NCBI GenBank assembly: GCA_037043235.1
Contig: JAWRVZ010000077.1
Coordinates: forward strand, 2,886,001-2,950,000
Direction: 5' to 3'
Length of the DNA: 64,000 bases
Origin: Rhodeus uyekii
Lineage: Eukaryota; Chordata; Actinopteri; Cypriniformes; Acheilognathidae
This document shows, piece after piece, positions 50,716-63,731 of this stretch. Numbering within the stretch: the stretch's first letter is position 1; the number at the start of each line of letters is the position of its first letter. The notes under the pieces were generated by a model. It had not been told where the DNA came from. It worked only from the letters and a program-made list of their open reading frames with translations, and did not search any database. Both the position numbers and the translations under genes were made by a program.

Positions 50716-52230
50716 AAGAATCTTGGTAGCTGAACAGTTGCTCGTCCCCATTGACTTCCATAGTAGAAAAAAATAATAATAATGTGTAAATATGCTATGG
50801 AAGTAAATGGTGACCATATAGTGTTTGATTACCATCATTCTTCAAAATCTATTCTTTTTATTTCATGAATCGTGTTCAACAAAATCATTATCTGTTCTAT
50901 CCCTTTAACGTGCCAAGATACTGTCAACTATGGAAGCTTGTTTCTGCTTCCATTAAACTTTTTTTCTTGCACTTGTGAGCTTATATCTTGCAGTTCTGAG
51001 AAAAATGTCAGAAATTTGAGATAAAAACATATATTAATAAATTGGTCATTTCAAAATATTGGTTCAAAATATATTCAGTTAAATTTATTTTTATTGATAT
51101 TTTATTCAATTTATTTATACTATTAAATTATTTACTTATATTATTTTATTACTTTATATATTATTTTATATTATTTTATTATATTACAGGAAGACAATAC
51201 AGAAAAAATACAATAAATATCTATGAATGTAATTTTTTTCGTGTTATAGAATATTATAACAACAAAAAATAAGAGACATGCTAGTCACGTTATTTGATTC
51301 AGTGAAGTGTTGTTTCCTGAGTCAAACTTCACAGTTAATCCTGTGATAATGTATTAAATATGATTTAAATATGTATAATCATAAATATCATGTATAATCA
51401 AAGCAAAGCAATTCAACAATGAGTTGTGATTTCTCTCAGGCGGACGATGAAATGAGCAACAGCGAATCAGTTGATTCACACACAAAACACCTTTTTACTT
51501 TGATTTGAACTTTAAAAACACTTCTTAAAGCTGGTAAAATCTTTTTGCGGGCTGCTGAGATTCGTGATGCTCACACAGTGTTGTTTTAATGGAGCTTTAC
51601 GTGAGCTGAATGACTGATAATCCTGGTGTTTCACACACAGAAATGTGTTATCAGCCGTCCGGCAGCCCAAGGACATTTGCTTTGATAAAACGCTCTTCCT
51701 CTCCGCACAATGTCAGCCGGTATCAGGAGGCAGGTTTGATAGACTGATCATATACTCGCGCTGTAAAGTTTTGCTCCTGTGATGATCGATGGAAGCCCAT
51801 TATAAGCCCGATTTAGCCTGCGAGCCCAGATCATTTGCATACAAATAGTGTTCCTCAACAGAGACGAATGAGACCCGCGTCCAGACGCCCAGCCAACCCG
51901 GAGAGACCAGACCTTCATGAAGGTTAAACTCGCTCAATCAGGGTGTGTGTATATCTACATCTGACACATTTGAGCTTCATCGCCTGTTTTTGGTGTGTGT
52001 ACAGTGTCAGAATGATATTTTTCAGCTTTATTTGCTCTGGTCACACAGAGCTCTCTACATTCATTGTATTTGAAGGCTTCAGAGGTGTATGATCGACACA
52101 AATACAGGAAGGTAGAAAGGAACACATGCTGTTTTCTAAGCTTATTTTGGCCAAATTCTTTTTGGGGGGGAATGCTTCACAATGCTTACTGCAAAATAAT
52201 GGAAAAGGTTCATCCAAAATGACACATTTA

Positions 52231-52634
52231 GGGTGTGTTCACACTTGTAGTTCGGTTCGCTTGGATCATTTGAGCCGGACCAAAAAAAACAACAATTGGT
52301 CTAAACAGCGGCGGGAATCGCTCTGTCACACTCTCAGAATTGTTGGGATGTCTGTACAGAACTGTGATTGCCACTGTGACAAGGAAAAAAAAACGTATGC
52401 TTGAGCATTCTGTCGTTTTTAGGGTCGGATCTTGTGTTTTTGGTTTGTTTACATGCCTTTGGTCCGTGTTGCGTTCATATTTCAGTTGAACCGCACTAGA
52501 CTTGGTCTGTAAGTGGACTGAGACTTTTCAGTGATCTCAGTCCATGGCATCAGGTTTCAGAGGACATTTATTCAATCGGCCCGCATTAACAGAGCAATCG
52601 TGCAAACCAAACATGCAAAGTGTGAACACACCCC
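52231..52634. mobile_element. MITE with GGGTGTGTTCACACTT termini
   Basis: The left end GGGTGTGTTCACACTTG and the right end AAGTGTGAACACACCCC are inverted repeats about 404 bp apart. Inside are GGTTCG and GGACCAAA words typical of this class of fish MITE. No coding capacity; superfamily not assigned. Confidence 0.65.
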
Positions 52635-52841
52635 AAAATAAAAATACTGTCATTAATTACTCACTCTTATGTCCTTCCAAACCCGTAAGACTTTTGATCT
52701 TAGGAACAATGAAATCTAAGAGATTTATCCCTCCACAGTCTACACAACTACCAGTTTTAAGCCCCAGAAAGGTCATAAAAACATCATAAAAGTAATTCAT
52801 GTGACAGCAGAGGATTAACTTTCTTTGTGCAAAAAACATAA

Positions 52842-53485
52842 TACAGTGGTACCTCAAGATACGAAAGGCTCAACTTACGAAACAAATCCAAGTTACGAAA
52901 GCAAAGACGAAAATTTTTACTGCTCTACATACGAAAAGTTTTCAAGACACGAAAGGTTTCTGAAAGTCCGAGATTCGCCCCATAACAATTTTGAAACTCG
53001 CGCCGCACGCCGCCATCTTAGTTATAGTAGACTCGCCGCCATCCTCCTGCTCTCCCATTGGTTCCTGATGCTAGCCAAGCCATGAGATCCTTCTCTCTAA
53101 TTGGACAGCATCCCTCCCATCATGCATCTTCTATACGTACGTGCTGGCGTGCTTTAGCTCAGCCACTCCGCACCCGAAACTTTAAATTTTTTATGTGTTT
53201 TCGTAAAGTTAAGTGTACGTACGTACGTTATCTGCCGTTTGTCCTCATCCTCCTCTGCCGCCACTTTCGGAGATAGCCTCACTCGAAAGGTAAGCTTTGA
53301 CATTTTACATTATTTCATTGTTTATAGGTCAATTTAGCTTTATTATGAAATTTAATGGGGTGTTTCTGGAGGGCTTGGAATGGATTAGCAATTTTACATG
53401 TAAAATGTGATCCAAGATACGAAAAACTCATTATACGAAGGCCGCCTCGGAATGGATTAATTTCGTATCTCGAGGTACCACTGTA
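52842..53485. mobile_element. pogo/Tigger-like MITE, TA-flanked
   Basis: The termini TACAGTGGTACCTCAAGATA and the inverted TATCTCGAGGTACCACTGTA match at 22 of 23 positions after the TA duplication. Inside, ACGAAA motifs recur near both ends. The 640-bp element has no recognisable transposase. Confidence 0.75.
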
Positions 53486-54049
53486 CATCTTTAGTTCATT
53501 TACAAATTAATAATTTCCAAAGTGTGTTCAAAAGAGCAGCAGGAAGCATGCATGTTGTGTTGACACTAAAGCAGACGTTACATCTTTACAGACTCACCGC
53601 CAAAGTAGTATACTTTGAAACACTCAACTGTATAAGAGACAGAGCCGAACATGAAAAATGGTCTACCCGGGCCTTAACTGTGCTGCTGCTTATGTAGAGC
53701 ATTTCAAATCAGTCACTGAAAGTGGTGTGTGACGTGTCATGCGTGTAACGTGTGTTTCGTTTTAGCAGATCCCCCTGTGAGCAGCAAACCCACATGAGCA
53801 ATACGGATTCGCTCAGTTAATTGGTCACGAATAAATCACTCCAAAACAAAAGCACAAGTGAAAGTCCATTAGTGGAGAAAAACCAGCAGGGACTTAAAGA
53901 AGAACCATTATGCTTTTAACATTTTCAACTCTCTTTAGTGTGTAATGTTGCTGTTTGAGCAGGAAAAAGCTTTGCAAAGCTCTTCTCTATATCAGTGTCA
54001 GTGTTTCTGAACTCCTGAAACGCTTCCATTGAGTCTTGAGTTTCTTCCA

Positions 54050-54520
54050 GGAACAAACACTCACAATATTCCTCATTATAATAATTCATACTCAGAATAA
54101 AGGGGCGGGGTTTGAGTTAGTTAGTAGTGTGTTGACACTGGCGGTTATGGTAAGAGGCGGGACGTTTCCCAAACACACTGGAAGCGCTTGACCAATCACA
54201 ACACACCAATCCACCCGACCAATCAGAGCACAGTGTGCTTTTCAGAAGAGGGGGCTTCATAGAGACAGGAACTAAACAGAGCGTTTCTAACAGACTAGTA
54301 GTGCGTTTAAGTAAAAAATTCTATGCTCTTCCCTCATTAACATCCCTACATATTGTGGACTGGGATGGACATCATTACTTACGTTGCACAAGTGCCCACT
54401 ACTGGCCGAACCCTTGCAATGTGTTTAAATAGAGCGCACTAATCTCTTGATCACTTGGAATTCGGAATGGAGCAGATTTATTACTTAATCATTTTTTTCT
54501 TATGAATTTGTTTTATGCAC
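54050..54520. mobile_element. Dispersed repeat with GC and CCAAT boxes, related to the minisatellite unit
   Basis: It contains AAAGGGGCGGGGTTTGAGTT, then CTTGACCAATCACAACAC and CCGACCAATCAGAGCACAG. The reverse complement of that last part aligns with the 46-bp unit, and a similar segment in the opposite orientation lies at about 2810-2890. Boundaries are approximate. Confidence 0.55.
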
Positions 54521-54833
54521 CATTCTATATACCTGTATGTATAGTAGTAGGAGAAATTATTTTAAACTCATTTCTCCATACAGGACGCGTCTTGAAGCTG
54601 TCACTACCAACAAAGGCTTTTGTACAAAGTATTAAATATGCTTCAGTAAGCGTGTTCAATACTTTTTCCCTGTGTCATTTAACATTATTAAACATAACTT
54701 AATTTATGGACATCTATGGTTTGATTTCTTTGCATCTGTGGATTGAATGGGTTGTTACCAACATCTGGTGAAAATTTCATGTCAACAGCACCTTTAGAAA
54801 TCTATGGTGACGTGTTCAATACTTGTTTTCCCA

Positions 54834-54835
<2 letters not shown>

Positions 54836-54881
<46 letters not shown>
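54836..54881. repeat. (TA)n microsatellite
   Basis: About 22 TA units. Confidence 0.95.
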
Positions 54882-54882
<1 letters not shown>

Positions 54883-55019
54883 GTGGGGTGTGAGGGAGTT
54901 AAACGCAGCTGCAACAATGTCAAATATGTGAAAAATAATGTTTTTTGAACATTCAAGCATGATAACCTATTCTAGTAAAGGCCAAAAACAAAATCAACGC
55001 ATAATAGGTCATCTTTAAT

Positions 55020-55380
55020 CGTGCTAGCCAGAAGACAACTTGATTTGACGCTTTAAACGGCAGTAAACGCTGACCGATGGGAGGAAGCCCGTCTCACTCG
55101 CCTTCTCTCTTTCCGCCCCGTTCTTTTAATAGCCAGCTATTTTTAGCTCTGCCGGGGGAGCGAGGGGGTTTTCCTCCATCGCTTATCAAACGCCAGCAGA
55201 CGCGTGATGGATTTCCGCTGGAGAGAATACTCATTTCTGACATCACGCGTCCGGCTTCGGCTCTGGTGTCTGTGGGATGAGGTTTTATCCCAAATTGAAA
55301 TCTCTGAAATGGCTTTGTTCTTCTGAGCTGAGGGCTGAGGGCGCTTTAAGTCTCGGGGCGGATTTGCATACTCCAAACTC
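55020..55380. promoter_or_regulatory. CpG-richer block with MEF2-type and octamer motifs
   Basis: This GC-rich island within AT-rich non-coding DNA contains CTATTTTTAG (a perfect MEF2-type motif, 55137-55146) and ATTTGCAT (octamer). There are many CpGs. It has no exon-like ORF with splice sites. It could be an enhancer or an unannotated promoter; this is a weak inference. Confidence 0.25.
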
Positions 55381-56895
55381 CACTAGAGAAAAGCTGCATA
55401 GTTACAAGGAACCAGAAATGATAAATATGTATTTCTTCAGAGCATGATTGGGGGATTTAGCACATGTATGAGTTTAAAAAACCCAATGCAACGCCACCGT
55501 ATAAGAGAAGAGATGGTCTGCGAATGGCATCAGCGAGGAAGATATATGGTTCCTATGGCAACAGATGGAGGCCTGTGTGATGCGATACCTTGAAAATGTT
55601 TAAAAGCGCTTCTGGAGGAAGCAGAACCCTAAAGCAGCTTGTTGGATTTCACAGTTGATCACAACATGCATTTCATCATGTCTCTTTCCTGTTGTCCTGT
55701 GTGAGAATGGGTGTGATTTCTACATGATCAAATTTACACCTGGATTAGCACCATTTTTAACAGATGTGGGCTTAAATCTGTTGGATTTAATTTCCCGGGA
55801 ATGCATGAACTAAGAAAATGCACATTTTGAACCAATGTAAGTCAAAATTTGTAATTGTTAGTTACCAAAATTCTGAAATAAATGTGCAGTTTCAAATATA
55901 GCACCATAACAGTTTCAAACTTAAATTTACTGTCAAAAAAACATTAACTAAAATCATTTTTAACCTAAATTTGTTTAACTTCATAATATGATGGCCTAAT
56001 AACCTCTTTAAAAATGCAGGTGGGTTTTGAATCAAAATTCATCACAAGTTGTCCTAAATTCTAATACAAAACACCATCATGACACTAAAATAATACGGTA
56101 AATGTTAATTTATCAACTTAAAATATAATATAAAAACCTATTGCACATAACTAAATGTACATAATCAGACAGAAAACTAAGAAGAAACAATTATTTCAAT
56201 GAAAAACCATCAAATGTTTCACTGGAAATTGTAAACTGTAAACATTACAAGATGATTTGTTGTTTTTCATTTCCAAAAACTGTACAATAAAATATTAAAT
56301 GAAATAAACATTTTTTTAATGTCAGCTATAGCTGCCAAATCATTTAATTTAGTTTAACTTGAACCAAATTAACTATGTAATAAAATATCTAAAACTGAAA
56401 TAAAAAATGACTAAGACTATGAAATAAGTTTAACAATAACCACTAACAATTACAAAAAAATAACCAGAATGAAAATGAAAAACTATAATAGTATCTCAAT
56501 GATACTAAAATAACCACTAACCAATTAGATAGAAATTTTACCGTCTTTTACAGTAAATTGTGTAGCTTTAAGAGAACAGTGTCCAAACAAAGTGAGTGAT
56601 GCCTTAAATTAGACTTGCTTCACTTTGAAATCTGGCTCCTAAGGCTGACTGGAGACAGACTTACACCTTTGGGTGTGTTCACGCTCCTCAGCAAGTGAAC
56701 TTTTGCCTCAAACACTCCTTTAATACCTTCATCATGCTGGAGAGTTTAAAGTCCCCTCTGCTGTGGCAGAAAAGAGGATGAGGAGAGAGAGAGACAGCGC
56801 GATTATCTCAGGCTTACGTCGTCCGAGCACAATCCAGACTCAAAACACTTCTGAGTATTTGAGCCCTCTTTTTATTTTCTCCACTTTCTTGTCAT

Positions 56896-56896
<1 letters not shown>

Positions 56897-56926
<30 letters not shown>
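56897..56926. repeat. (GT)n microsatellite
   Basis: About 15 GT units, followed by GCGCGC. Confidence 0.93.
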
Positions 56927-56934
<8 letters not shown>

Positions 56935-57264
56935 CTGGAATCGTGCTTTCATATTTCAAATAAATTGCCGTAATCTGCGCGGCTCATGTGTTAAACATTA
57001 ATTGGTTCATTAGTGAAACGCTTGTGAGCTGAAATGACAGATTAATTCTCTCTGATCTGGGCGAGCGAAACACTCCAGGATCCCATGTGTTTGTGAACAA
57101 ACGCTGCACACATGCACTTTCCTGAATATTTAATATACAGTATATTCTATATACTGCACAACACACACTACTGGTCAAAAAATCGAGTCGTTAAGATTTT
57201 TTTAAGTTTTTGAAAGAAGTGTCTTATGTTCAGCAAGGGTGCATTTATTTGATAAAAAATATGA

Positions 57265-57905
57265 AATATTATTACAATATAAAACAGTTGTTTTATATTT
57301 GAATATATGTTAAAGTGTAATTTATTCCTGTGATTAAAGCTGAATTTATTAGATCATAAATACAGTAAAACAGTGAAATATTATATCAATGTAAAACAGC
57401 TGTTTTCTATGTGAATATATAGTAAAGTGTCATTTATTCCTGTGATTAAAGCTGAATTTACTACATCATAAATACAGTAAAACAGTGAAATATTATATCA
57501 ATTTAAAACAGCGGTTTTCTATATGAATATATAGTAAAGTGTCATTTATTCCTGTGATGAAAGCTGAATTTATTAGATCATAAATACAGTAAAACAATGT
57601 AATATTATATCAATGTAAAACAGCGGTTTTCAATATGAATATATAGTAAAGTGTCATTTATTCCTGTGATTAAAGCTGAATTTACTACATCAAATACAGT
57701 AAAATAGTGAAATTTTATATCAATGTAAAACAGCAGTTTTCTATATGAATATATAGTGAAGTGTTATTTATTCCTGTGATTAAAGCTGAATTTATTAGAT
57801 CATAAATACAGTAAAACAGTGAAATATTATATCAATGTAAAACAGCGGTTTTCTATATGAATATATAGTAAAGTGTCATTTATTCCTGTGATTAAAGCTG
57901 TATTT
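57265..57905. repeat. 112-bp tandem repeat, about 6 copies
   Basis: TTTATTCCTGTGAT recurs at about 57321, 57433, 57545, 57657, 57767 and 57879, a period of 112 bp (one interval is 110). Each unit also has ACAGTAAAACAGTGAAATAT-like and CAGCGGTTTTCTATATGAAT-like segments. It is nested within the dispersed repeat above. Confidence 0.92.
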
Positions 57906-57987
57906 TCAGCATCATTACTCCAGTCTTCAGTGTCACATGATCCTTCACAAATCATTCTCCCATGATGATTTGGTTTATTCAAACTAC

Positions 57988-58042
57988 AGTTCTTCTTCTT
58001 CTTCTTCTTCTTCTTCTTCTCATTATTATTATTATTATTATT
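57988..58042. repeat. (CTT)n-(ATT)n microsatellite
   Basis: About 11 CTT units followed by about 7 ATT units. Confidence 0.93.
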
Positions 58043-59033
58043 GTTTGTAATGCATCATATTTGAGAATAAAAAATAAAATTAGATTCACATTTCTGAGGA
58101 ATCATGTGACACTGAAGACTGGAGAAAACTGAAAACATAATCACAATTCTTTTAAATTGTAACTATGTTTCACAATATTACTGTTTTTACTGTATTTTTT
58201 TCATGAAATAAATGCAGCCTCTATGAGCAGAAAAGACTTCTTTCAAAAGCAGTATGTAATCCTAAACATTTCAACAATACTATATATAGTCTTATGGATG
58301 TTCAAAAGAGTGCGATGGTTGCATATTTTTAACCATTTTATTTTCATTGAGTTTCATGCTTGTTTGCTAAGGTTTTGTAATGTGTATTTGCTGTAAACAT
58401 CTGTATTTTGATTGTGGTAAATCTTTTGATTCACGGCATCGATGTGGTACGTAGACAAATAAGCTCAAATATTCCTGCAGACAAACTCATGATTATCTAA
58501 TCATCCTCAGCGTGTCATGCAGAGACTCGAGTCTCACGGAGAGATTTCATTAGCAAATATTTGAAGAAACGCCACCCTGTAGGTTCCTCCAGCGCTTGTG
58601 TGCATTACTCATCAGAGCCTCAGTCTCGGTTGCATTAGTATGCGAGCGCACTTCCCATATCAGCAGCTGGAGGAACGTATCTCGCCTACCACTGAGGAAT
58701 CCAACATTAAAAAAGTCTTAAAAACTCTTCAATAATGCAAAGCACTCTGTCTCAGAGCGAGAAGAGGTAAATCCGAAGTGACAAATTATGTAAAGTAACA
58801 CACATGGAGCTTTTTTTAGCTTTGACTGACTGTGTCACTATGACAACCGACCACCATAATCGGCCTCGACTTATAGCAGTGTGAAACTACGCATTCATTG
58901 AGTTTTTTATGTGATAGGAGATATATGCATTTTTACCCAATATAGTTCAAACTTATTACAAACTTCACTTTACAACCATCAAATGTGCTTTATAATGTAA
59001 TCAAGTTTTGAATTGTCAATATATATACGTACG

Positions 59034-59092
59034 TGTGTGTGTGTGTGTGTGGTCCTACATCATTGAGTGTGTGTGTGTATGTCTATATACAG

Positions 59093-59133
<41 letters not shown>

Positions 59134-59165
59134 CATCATTGACACTCATTATATACACACACAAT
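59034..59165. repeat. Facing (GT)n and (CA)n tracts with inverted flanks
   Basis: GT runs are followed by GTATGTCTATATACAGTATAC and a long CA run. CATCATTGA and CACTCATT words flank them. The whole is an imperfect inverted repeat. Confidence 0.85.
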
Positions 59166-60204
59166 GAGTGACCAAACCCTCTATAACTTTACAAATACTA
59201 CTGTATTGTTTCATGAAGTGTAGTTTTTTGAGAAATAATGTAATTGTTAAGATCTCAAATATGCATTTTGATTTAAATCCTTTACTGACTAGAGTGCTGC
59301 TTTTGTACATTTGACTGAATCGTTTGTTTGTGATTATTTTGTAAACGTATGCTTTTATAATGGCTATTATTGTTCATTTAAATATTATTGTTCTATTGAC
59401 ATTTATGCATTAATCCTTAGAAAAAGCCTTCTGAACATATAGCATGAATAAAGCATGATTTTTAACATGGTATTCTAATGAGTTCATGAAAATACTATGG
59501 TATATAAAACCACCAAGTAAAAGAATAAACTCATATCATGTGTCATGCATCATGTATACTGAAGTGTCCTACAAGAGCAAGTCTATTCAAGGTCAAGCCG
59601 TAATTGTGGCTGCAAACTCTATTATTAATTCAAAACACATCCATTTGTTTACCAATCACCACACTGTACTGAACTCATTTAAAGTCAGTAACTCTGAATA
59701 TATTACTCCTGACATGTTCACCCCGAGCAGGGAGATTTCAGCACATAGAACTCATTTTATCTGCATTTCAGGTTCTGGATGGTAGCGAATAACCAAACAA
59801 CACAAAAATTTCTGCTTAGATATTCCATCATTCCTCATATTTAAGCCCACTGCTGATGATTGATCCATGAGGCATAAACAAAGCACCATAAATACATTTT
59901 CAGGTGGAAGACGACAAACTTTGCATAATAATGAGGATTTGTGAGAACAGTGTTGCTGGAGTGATGTTTTCAGCATAGAGAGGCATTATTCAGCTGTTGC
60001 ACACTGACCTTTAGCCTCTGGAATAAATATTTACAATCACCTCGCAGAGACCTCTACACCTGTGCTTTTATCAAAACACCACTCATTTCCCATTCCAGAC
60101 ACACAAGCGATACAAAACGGCAAAAATATACAACGTGTGCCCTGAAAAATGAACACCAACTGATGGAGGAAGAAGTAGAGTTAGACTTTAGATTTTTTTT
60201 TAAA

Positions 60205-60212
60205 TACATATG

Positions 60213-60284
<72 letters not shown>

Positions 60285-60299
60285 TTTTCTGTGGTTTAA

Positions 60300-60350
<51 letters not shown>
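60205..60350. repeat. Interrupted (TA)n microsatellite
   Basis: Two TA tracts (60205-60280 and 60301-60350) are separated by a unique 20-bp insert. This produces Tyr-Ile repeat ORFs on both strands, which are spurious. Confidence 0.95.
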
Positions 60351-60353
<3 letters not shown>

Positions 60354-60944
60354 TGTTTGTTGCCAAAACAACTTAAAACAACTCATCTCAATCTTAGTGA
60401 CGAAAGCAAGATGTGACAGCATTAAAGGCTGATCCAGGATCAGTTTGACCTTCAAGACATGACCGCAAAAGAGATTTTGTTATCGCTACATTTGCAGTCT
60501 GGAGAGCCGGGAGGCTGCTGGGTCTGGAGACGTCGACAGTACAGACGGCAATGAATCGGATCGCTGTCGAGCCAACAATTAAAAAACAATTAACATTAAT
60601 ATCACTTAGCCAACATGAGACATGTGGATTCGCAAGGAGAACTCTCTCCGGTTTAGTCCTAGAGAACTGTAAAATATAAAGATTCTCTCAATTTTAACAT
60701 CTGTTGTGGAGAAACTTTTTGGAGTTGACAAGGTTTTATCGTTTCAACAGTTCTTCTCACTGAGGTGATAGATGGAAACAAGTGTTCCATCAGTTCCATC
60801 CTTTTTATCTTTGTATCTCCATAGTAACCAAGCTCCCTGCTTTTCTAAGTACAATTCTGAAGTCTCGAGAAGCTGCTAGCTCATTTTGCTGCTTTGAAAA
60901 GACTGTAACCCCATAACTAATCTGAACCCATGAAGGTCAATAGA

Positions 60945-61105
60945 CACGCACACACACTCTCAGGCGTTCCTTGGTTGCCATAGCACTCCGAGGAGAGAGA
61001 GAGAGAGAGAGAGAGTGAGAGAGGAAGAGAGTCTGTGCGTGTGTGTTTGTGTATGTATGTGTGTGTGTATATATGTGTATGTGTATGTGTGTGTGTGTGT
61101 ATGTG
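60945..61105. repeat. Compound CA/GA/GT low-complexity tract
   Basis: ACACAC, GAGAGA and GTGTGT/GTATGT runs lie in succession, with short unique spacers. Confidence 0.9.
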
Positions 61106-61354
61106 AAGGCTGCGGCTGAATCTGATGGAGAGGCGTACAGTGGAGGTTTCGTTCTCTTGGCCATTTTAGTCAAATCCAATTTAAACCAGCGTCAGTTTCC
61201 AGAATGTGTTTTACGCATCTGAATGACCTTAAAATGATTCACTGAATGTGGATTTTGGTGCCTATTGTTTTGGCATTATTGAAAACATTATGAATGTCCT
61301 TTTACAGAACATTCATAAATGAATACAAAGCACTAGGAGTCATTTTTCTTGGCA

Positions 61355-61640
61355 TTCTGTTGCTATGTGGTTGCTAGGATGTTGCTATGCAGTTGTTAAG
61401 GGTTGTGAGAGCTTTTTGGCATGCTGCCATTCTCCTGCTAATGCGTTACTAGGGTGTTGCTGTGCAGTTGTTAGGGGTTATGAGAATGTGTTTTTTTTTT
61501 TTGCATGCTGCCATTCTTCTGCTAGGGTGTATTTACGTGGTTGCTAGGGTGTTGCCATGCAAATGCTAGGGCATTGCTATAGATGTATGTGCTATAATGG
61601 GTTCTGAGAACCTTTAGCAGCCGTTTTCCTGCTAGTGCGT
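61355..61640. repeat. Degenerate GTTGCTAGG tandem repeat
   Basis: GTTGCTA-containing words (TGGTTGCTAGG, GTGTTGCTGTGCAGTTGTTA and similar) recur irregularly at 10-50 bp spacing. This is a familiar cyprinid repeat type. It yields a spurious Cys/Ala-rich ORF. Confidence 0.75.
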
Positions 61641-62235
61641 TGCTAGGTGGTTTCTCGGTTATTGTGTCAGTGCTCTGATCAAACTGTGCTCAGATTTACC
61701 AAGATAACTTTATAATCAAAACTCTAATATCTCAATATGAACTTAAACACTACTTCTCAAATGATCTGATCTGCTATCTACATTAATTTCAAAGCTCTGT
61801 ATCCTTTCTGGTTAACAATTATTGACTCATTTTGGTCTATTTCAGGAATTTCGGCGATGAAGGTGAAACTGAGCTGAAACTGATACATGCATGAAGCATA
61901 ATTGAGATCTGAGCGATGAATGAGTCTGAGCAATCAAATCCTCCTCTGGGGGGTTGTAAATATTTTCTGTGAGATTTTTAGACACCAATTATTGCAGCCC
62001 CTGAGACCTCCGAAAGCAGCATTTTACATGCCACCAACAAAGTGAACAAACGCAAATAAAGGCAGAAAACGCCTCAGACGGTTCGACACGGAGTCAGAGT
62101 GAAAGTCACCCAGTGTGCCTGAACTGGGATAGATCTGTGAGGACAGAAATAGTCTCATAGGCTGTCAGCAAGACTGATGACTTGGACCTGATGGACATAC
62201 CCGGAAAACAGCCCAGAGGAAAACAGGTCATCCAG

Positions 62236-62268
62236 AGACTACACACACACACACACACACACACACAA
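62236..62268. repeat. (CA)n microsatellite
   Basis: About 16 CA units. Confidence 0.93.
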
Positions 62269-62381
62269 CGTGTGCACTTGAAATACCTCACACTCATCTT
62301 ATCTCTCATTTATGGCTCTTTCTCTGGACTAGTTCTGGGTAAAAAAATAAAATAATGATGTACATGATCTGAAAACGATTC

Positions 62382-62749
62382 TTAAAGGGATAGTTTACTT
62401 TAAAATTAAAATTGAGTCATCATTTACATTTAGTCACCCTGTTGTTCTAATGTAGTATGGCCATGCTTTCTATTTCAGAACACAAAAGGAGAAACTAAAT
62501 GAAATGTTCATCAAATGGCACTCATCCATATAATGGCAGTGAACAGCGACTAGCATCAAGCTCTAAGAAATTATGTAAAAGTATCAAAGAATGATCCCAT
62601 GCAACATGTGTCATTAATTCCAATTGTTCTGGAAGTGTATAATAGGATTTGGTGAAAAACAAACCAAAATGTTATGTATTATTTAACAAAACTCCTGACT
62701 GTGGCCATTGATTTAATTTGAATTTTTTTAGGGTGAACTATCCCTTTAA
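62382..62749. mobile_element. Complete MITE with TTAAAGGGATAGTT termini
   Basis: The ends TTAAAGGGATAGTT and AACTATCCCTTTAA are perfect inverted repeats 368 bp apart. Inside is TGAGTCATCATTTAC, typical of this abundant fish MITE. No coding capacity. Confidence 0.8.
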
Positions 62750-63695
62750 GAATCCCATCTTTCAATGTTTGGGGCAAACAAAATAAAGTTATAACCTGAC
62801 CAATACTTAATCATGAAACCTGGCCTGTTGACATTATAACTCAAACACTCCCAAAATCCTGAGAAACAGAACTGAAATAGGAATCAGTGCTGTAATGTGT
62901 AGGATGCAGGTCTACATTAAAATAAAACACCAGCATAAACCATCTGCTGTTTTCTGATTGAGTGTGTGTGTATATGTGTATGTGTGTGACAGGTGTGTGT
63001 GCATCGCTGCATAAAGAGTGTGTTTATTTATCACTGATTCTGCCATCTGTTTAGCGATATTCTCCTCAAGCAATGTAATCTCTCCTTTCAGCCTCTGTCA
63101 TTCATATACATTACTATTTTTCATTAATATTTCTTCCTGAGATTCATTAAAATCAACTGCTGAGAGCAAACCTAGTTCGCTAAACAGCATCCACATCCCC
63201 AAAAGAGCTTTTATTGAGACTAAACTGCAAAAATAACTTATTCTGAACAGACAGAAGAGGCATTTAAACACATATATTTCAAATGTGAAGAGGCGTTTAC
63301 ACACAAGTTTCACATTATTTCACAGAAGCAAAAAAAAAAGATCCAAGTTTGGAGCAAAACTTTACAAAGATGCTAAAAATGCATGATATAACCAAGGTAA
63401 CCTTGTGCAGTGTGCAAACTCAGAGAGCATTGAGATAACAGAGCTGCGCTCATGGAGTGAGCAGTCTTGATTAGATGTGTGTTGTGCGGCTTGATGTGTG
63501 TGTGTATGTGTTTAGAGAGTCTGTTGTGGTAAGCCATACTGTCTTATCTCTCATGCATTAATAGGGTTCGTCACGCTCTACGTGCTCAGAAAGCAAACAA
63601 ACGCTTGGCTCGTACGTGCGCGGACCCTCATTGTATCTGATACTGAGAGGAGTGGAGGTGTGTTCTCTAGGTTGTGGGGTATCCCCATCTGCTTG

Positions 63696-63696
<1 letters not shown>

Positions 63697-63729
<33 letters not shown>
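63697..63729. repeat. (CA)n microsatellite
   Basis: About 16 CA units near the right edge. Confidence 0.93.

Positions 63730-63731
<2 letters not shown>

Larger units (their letters stand above)
57168..58270. mobile_element. Cyprinid dispersed repeat, internally expanded
   Basis: It opens with CACTACTGGTCAAAAAATCG and GCAAGGGTGCATTTATTTGA. Its middle has TTTATTCCTGTGATTAAAGC and CTCCAGTCTTCAGTGTCACA. An inverted counterpart closes it (GTGACACTGAAGACTGGAG and AAATGCAGCC). Pieces of the same family occur near 1580-1690, 23540-23690 and 45010-45180. I recognise it as very common in cyprinid DNA but do not assert a family name. Confidence 0.65.

Noticed and set aside
62106..62309. Small ORFs in the right flank as genes
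   Set aside because: They overlap CA/GT tracts or MITEs and have neither splice context nor recognisable domains.
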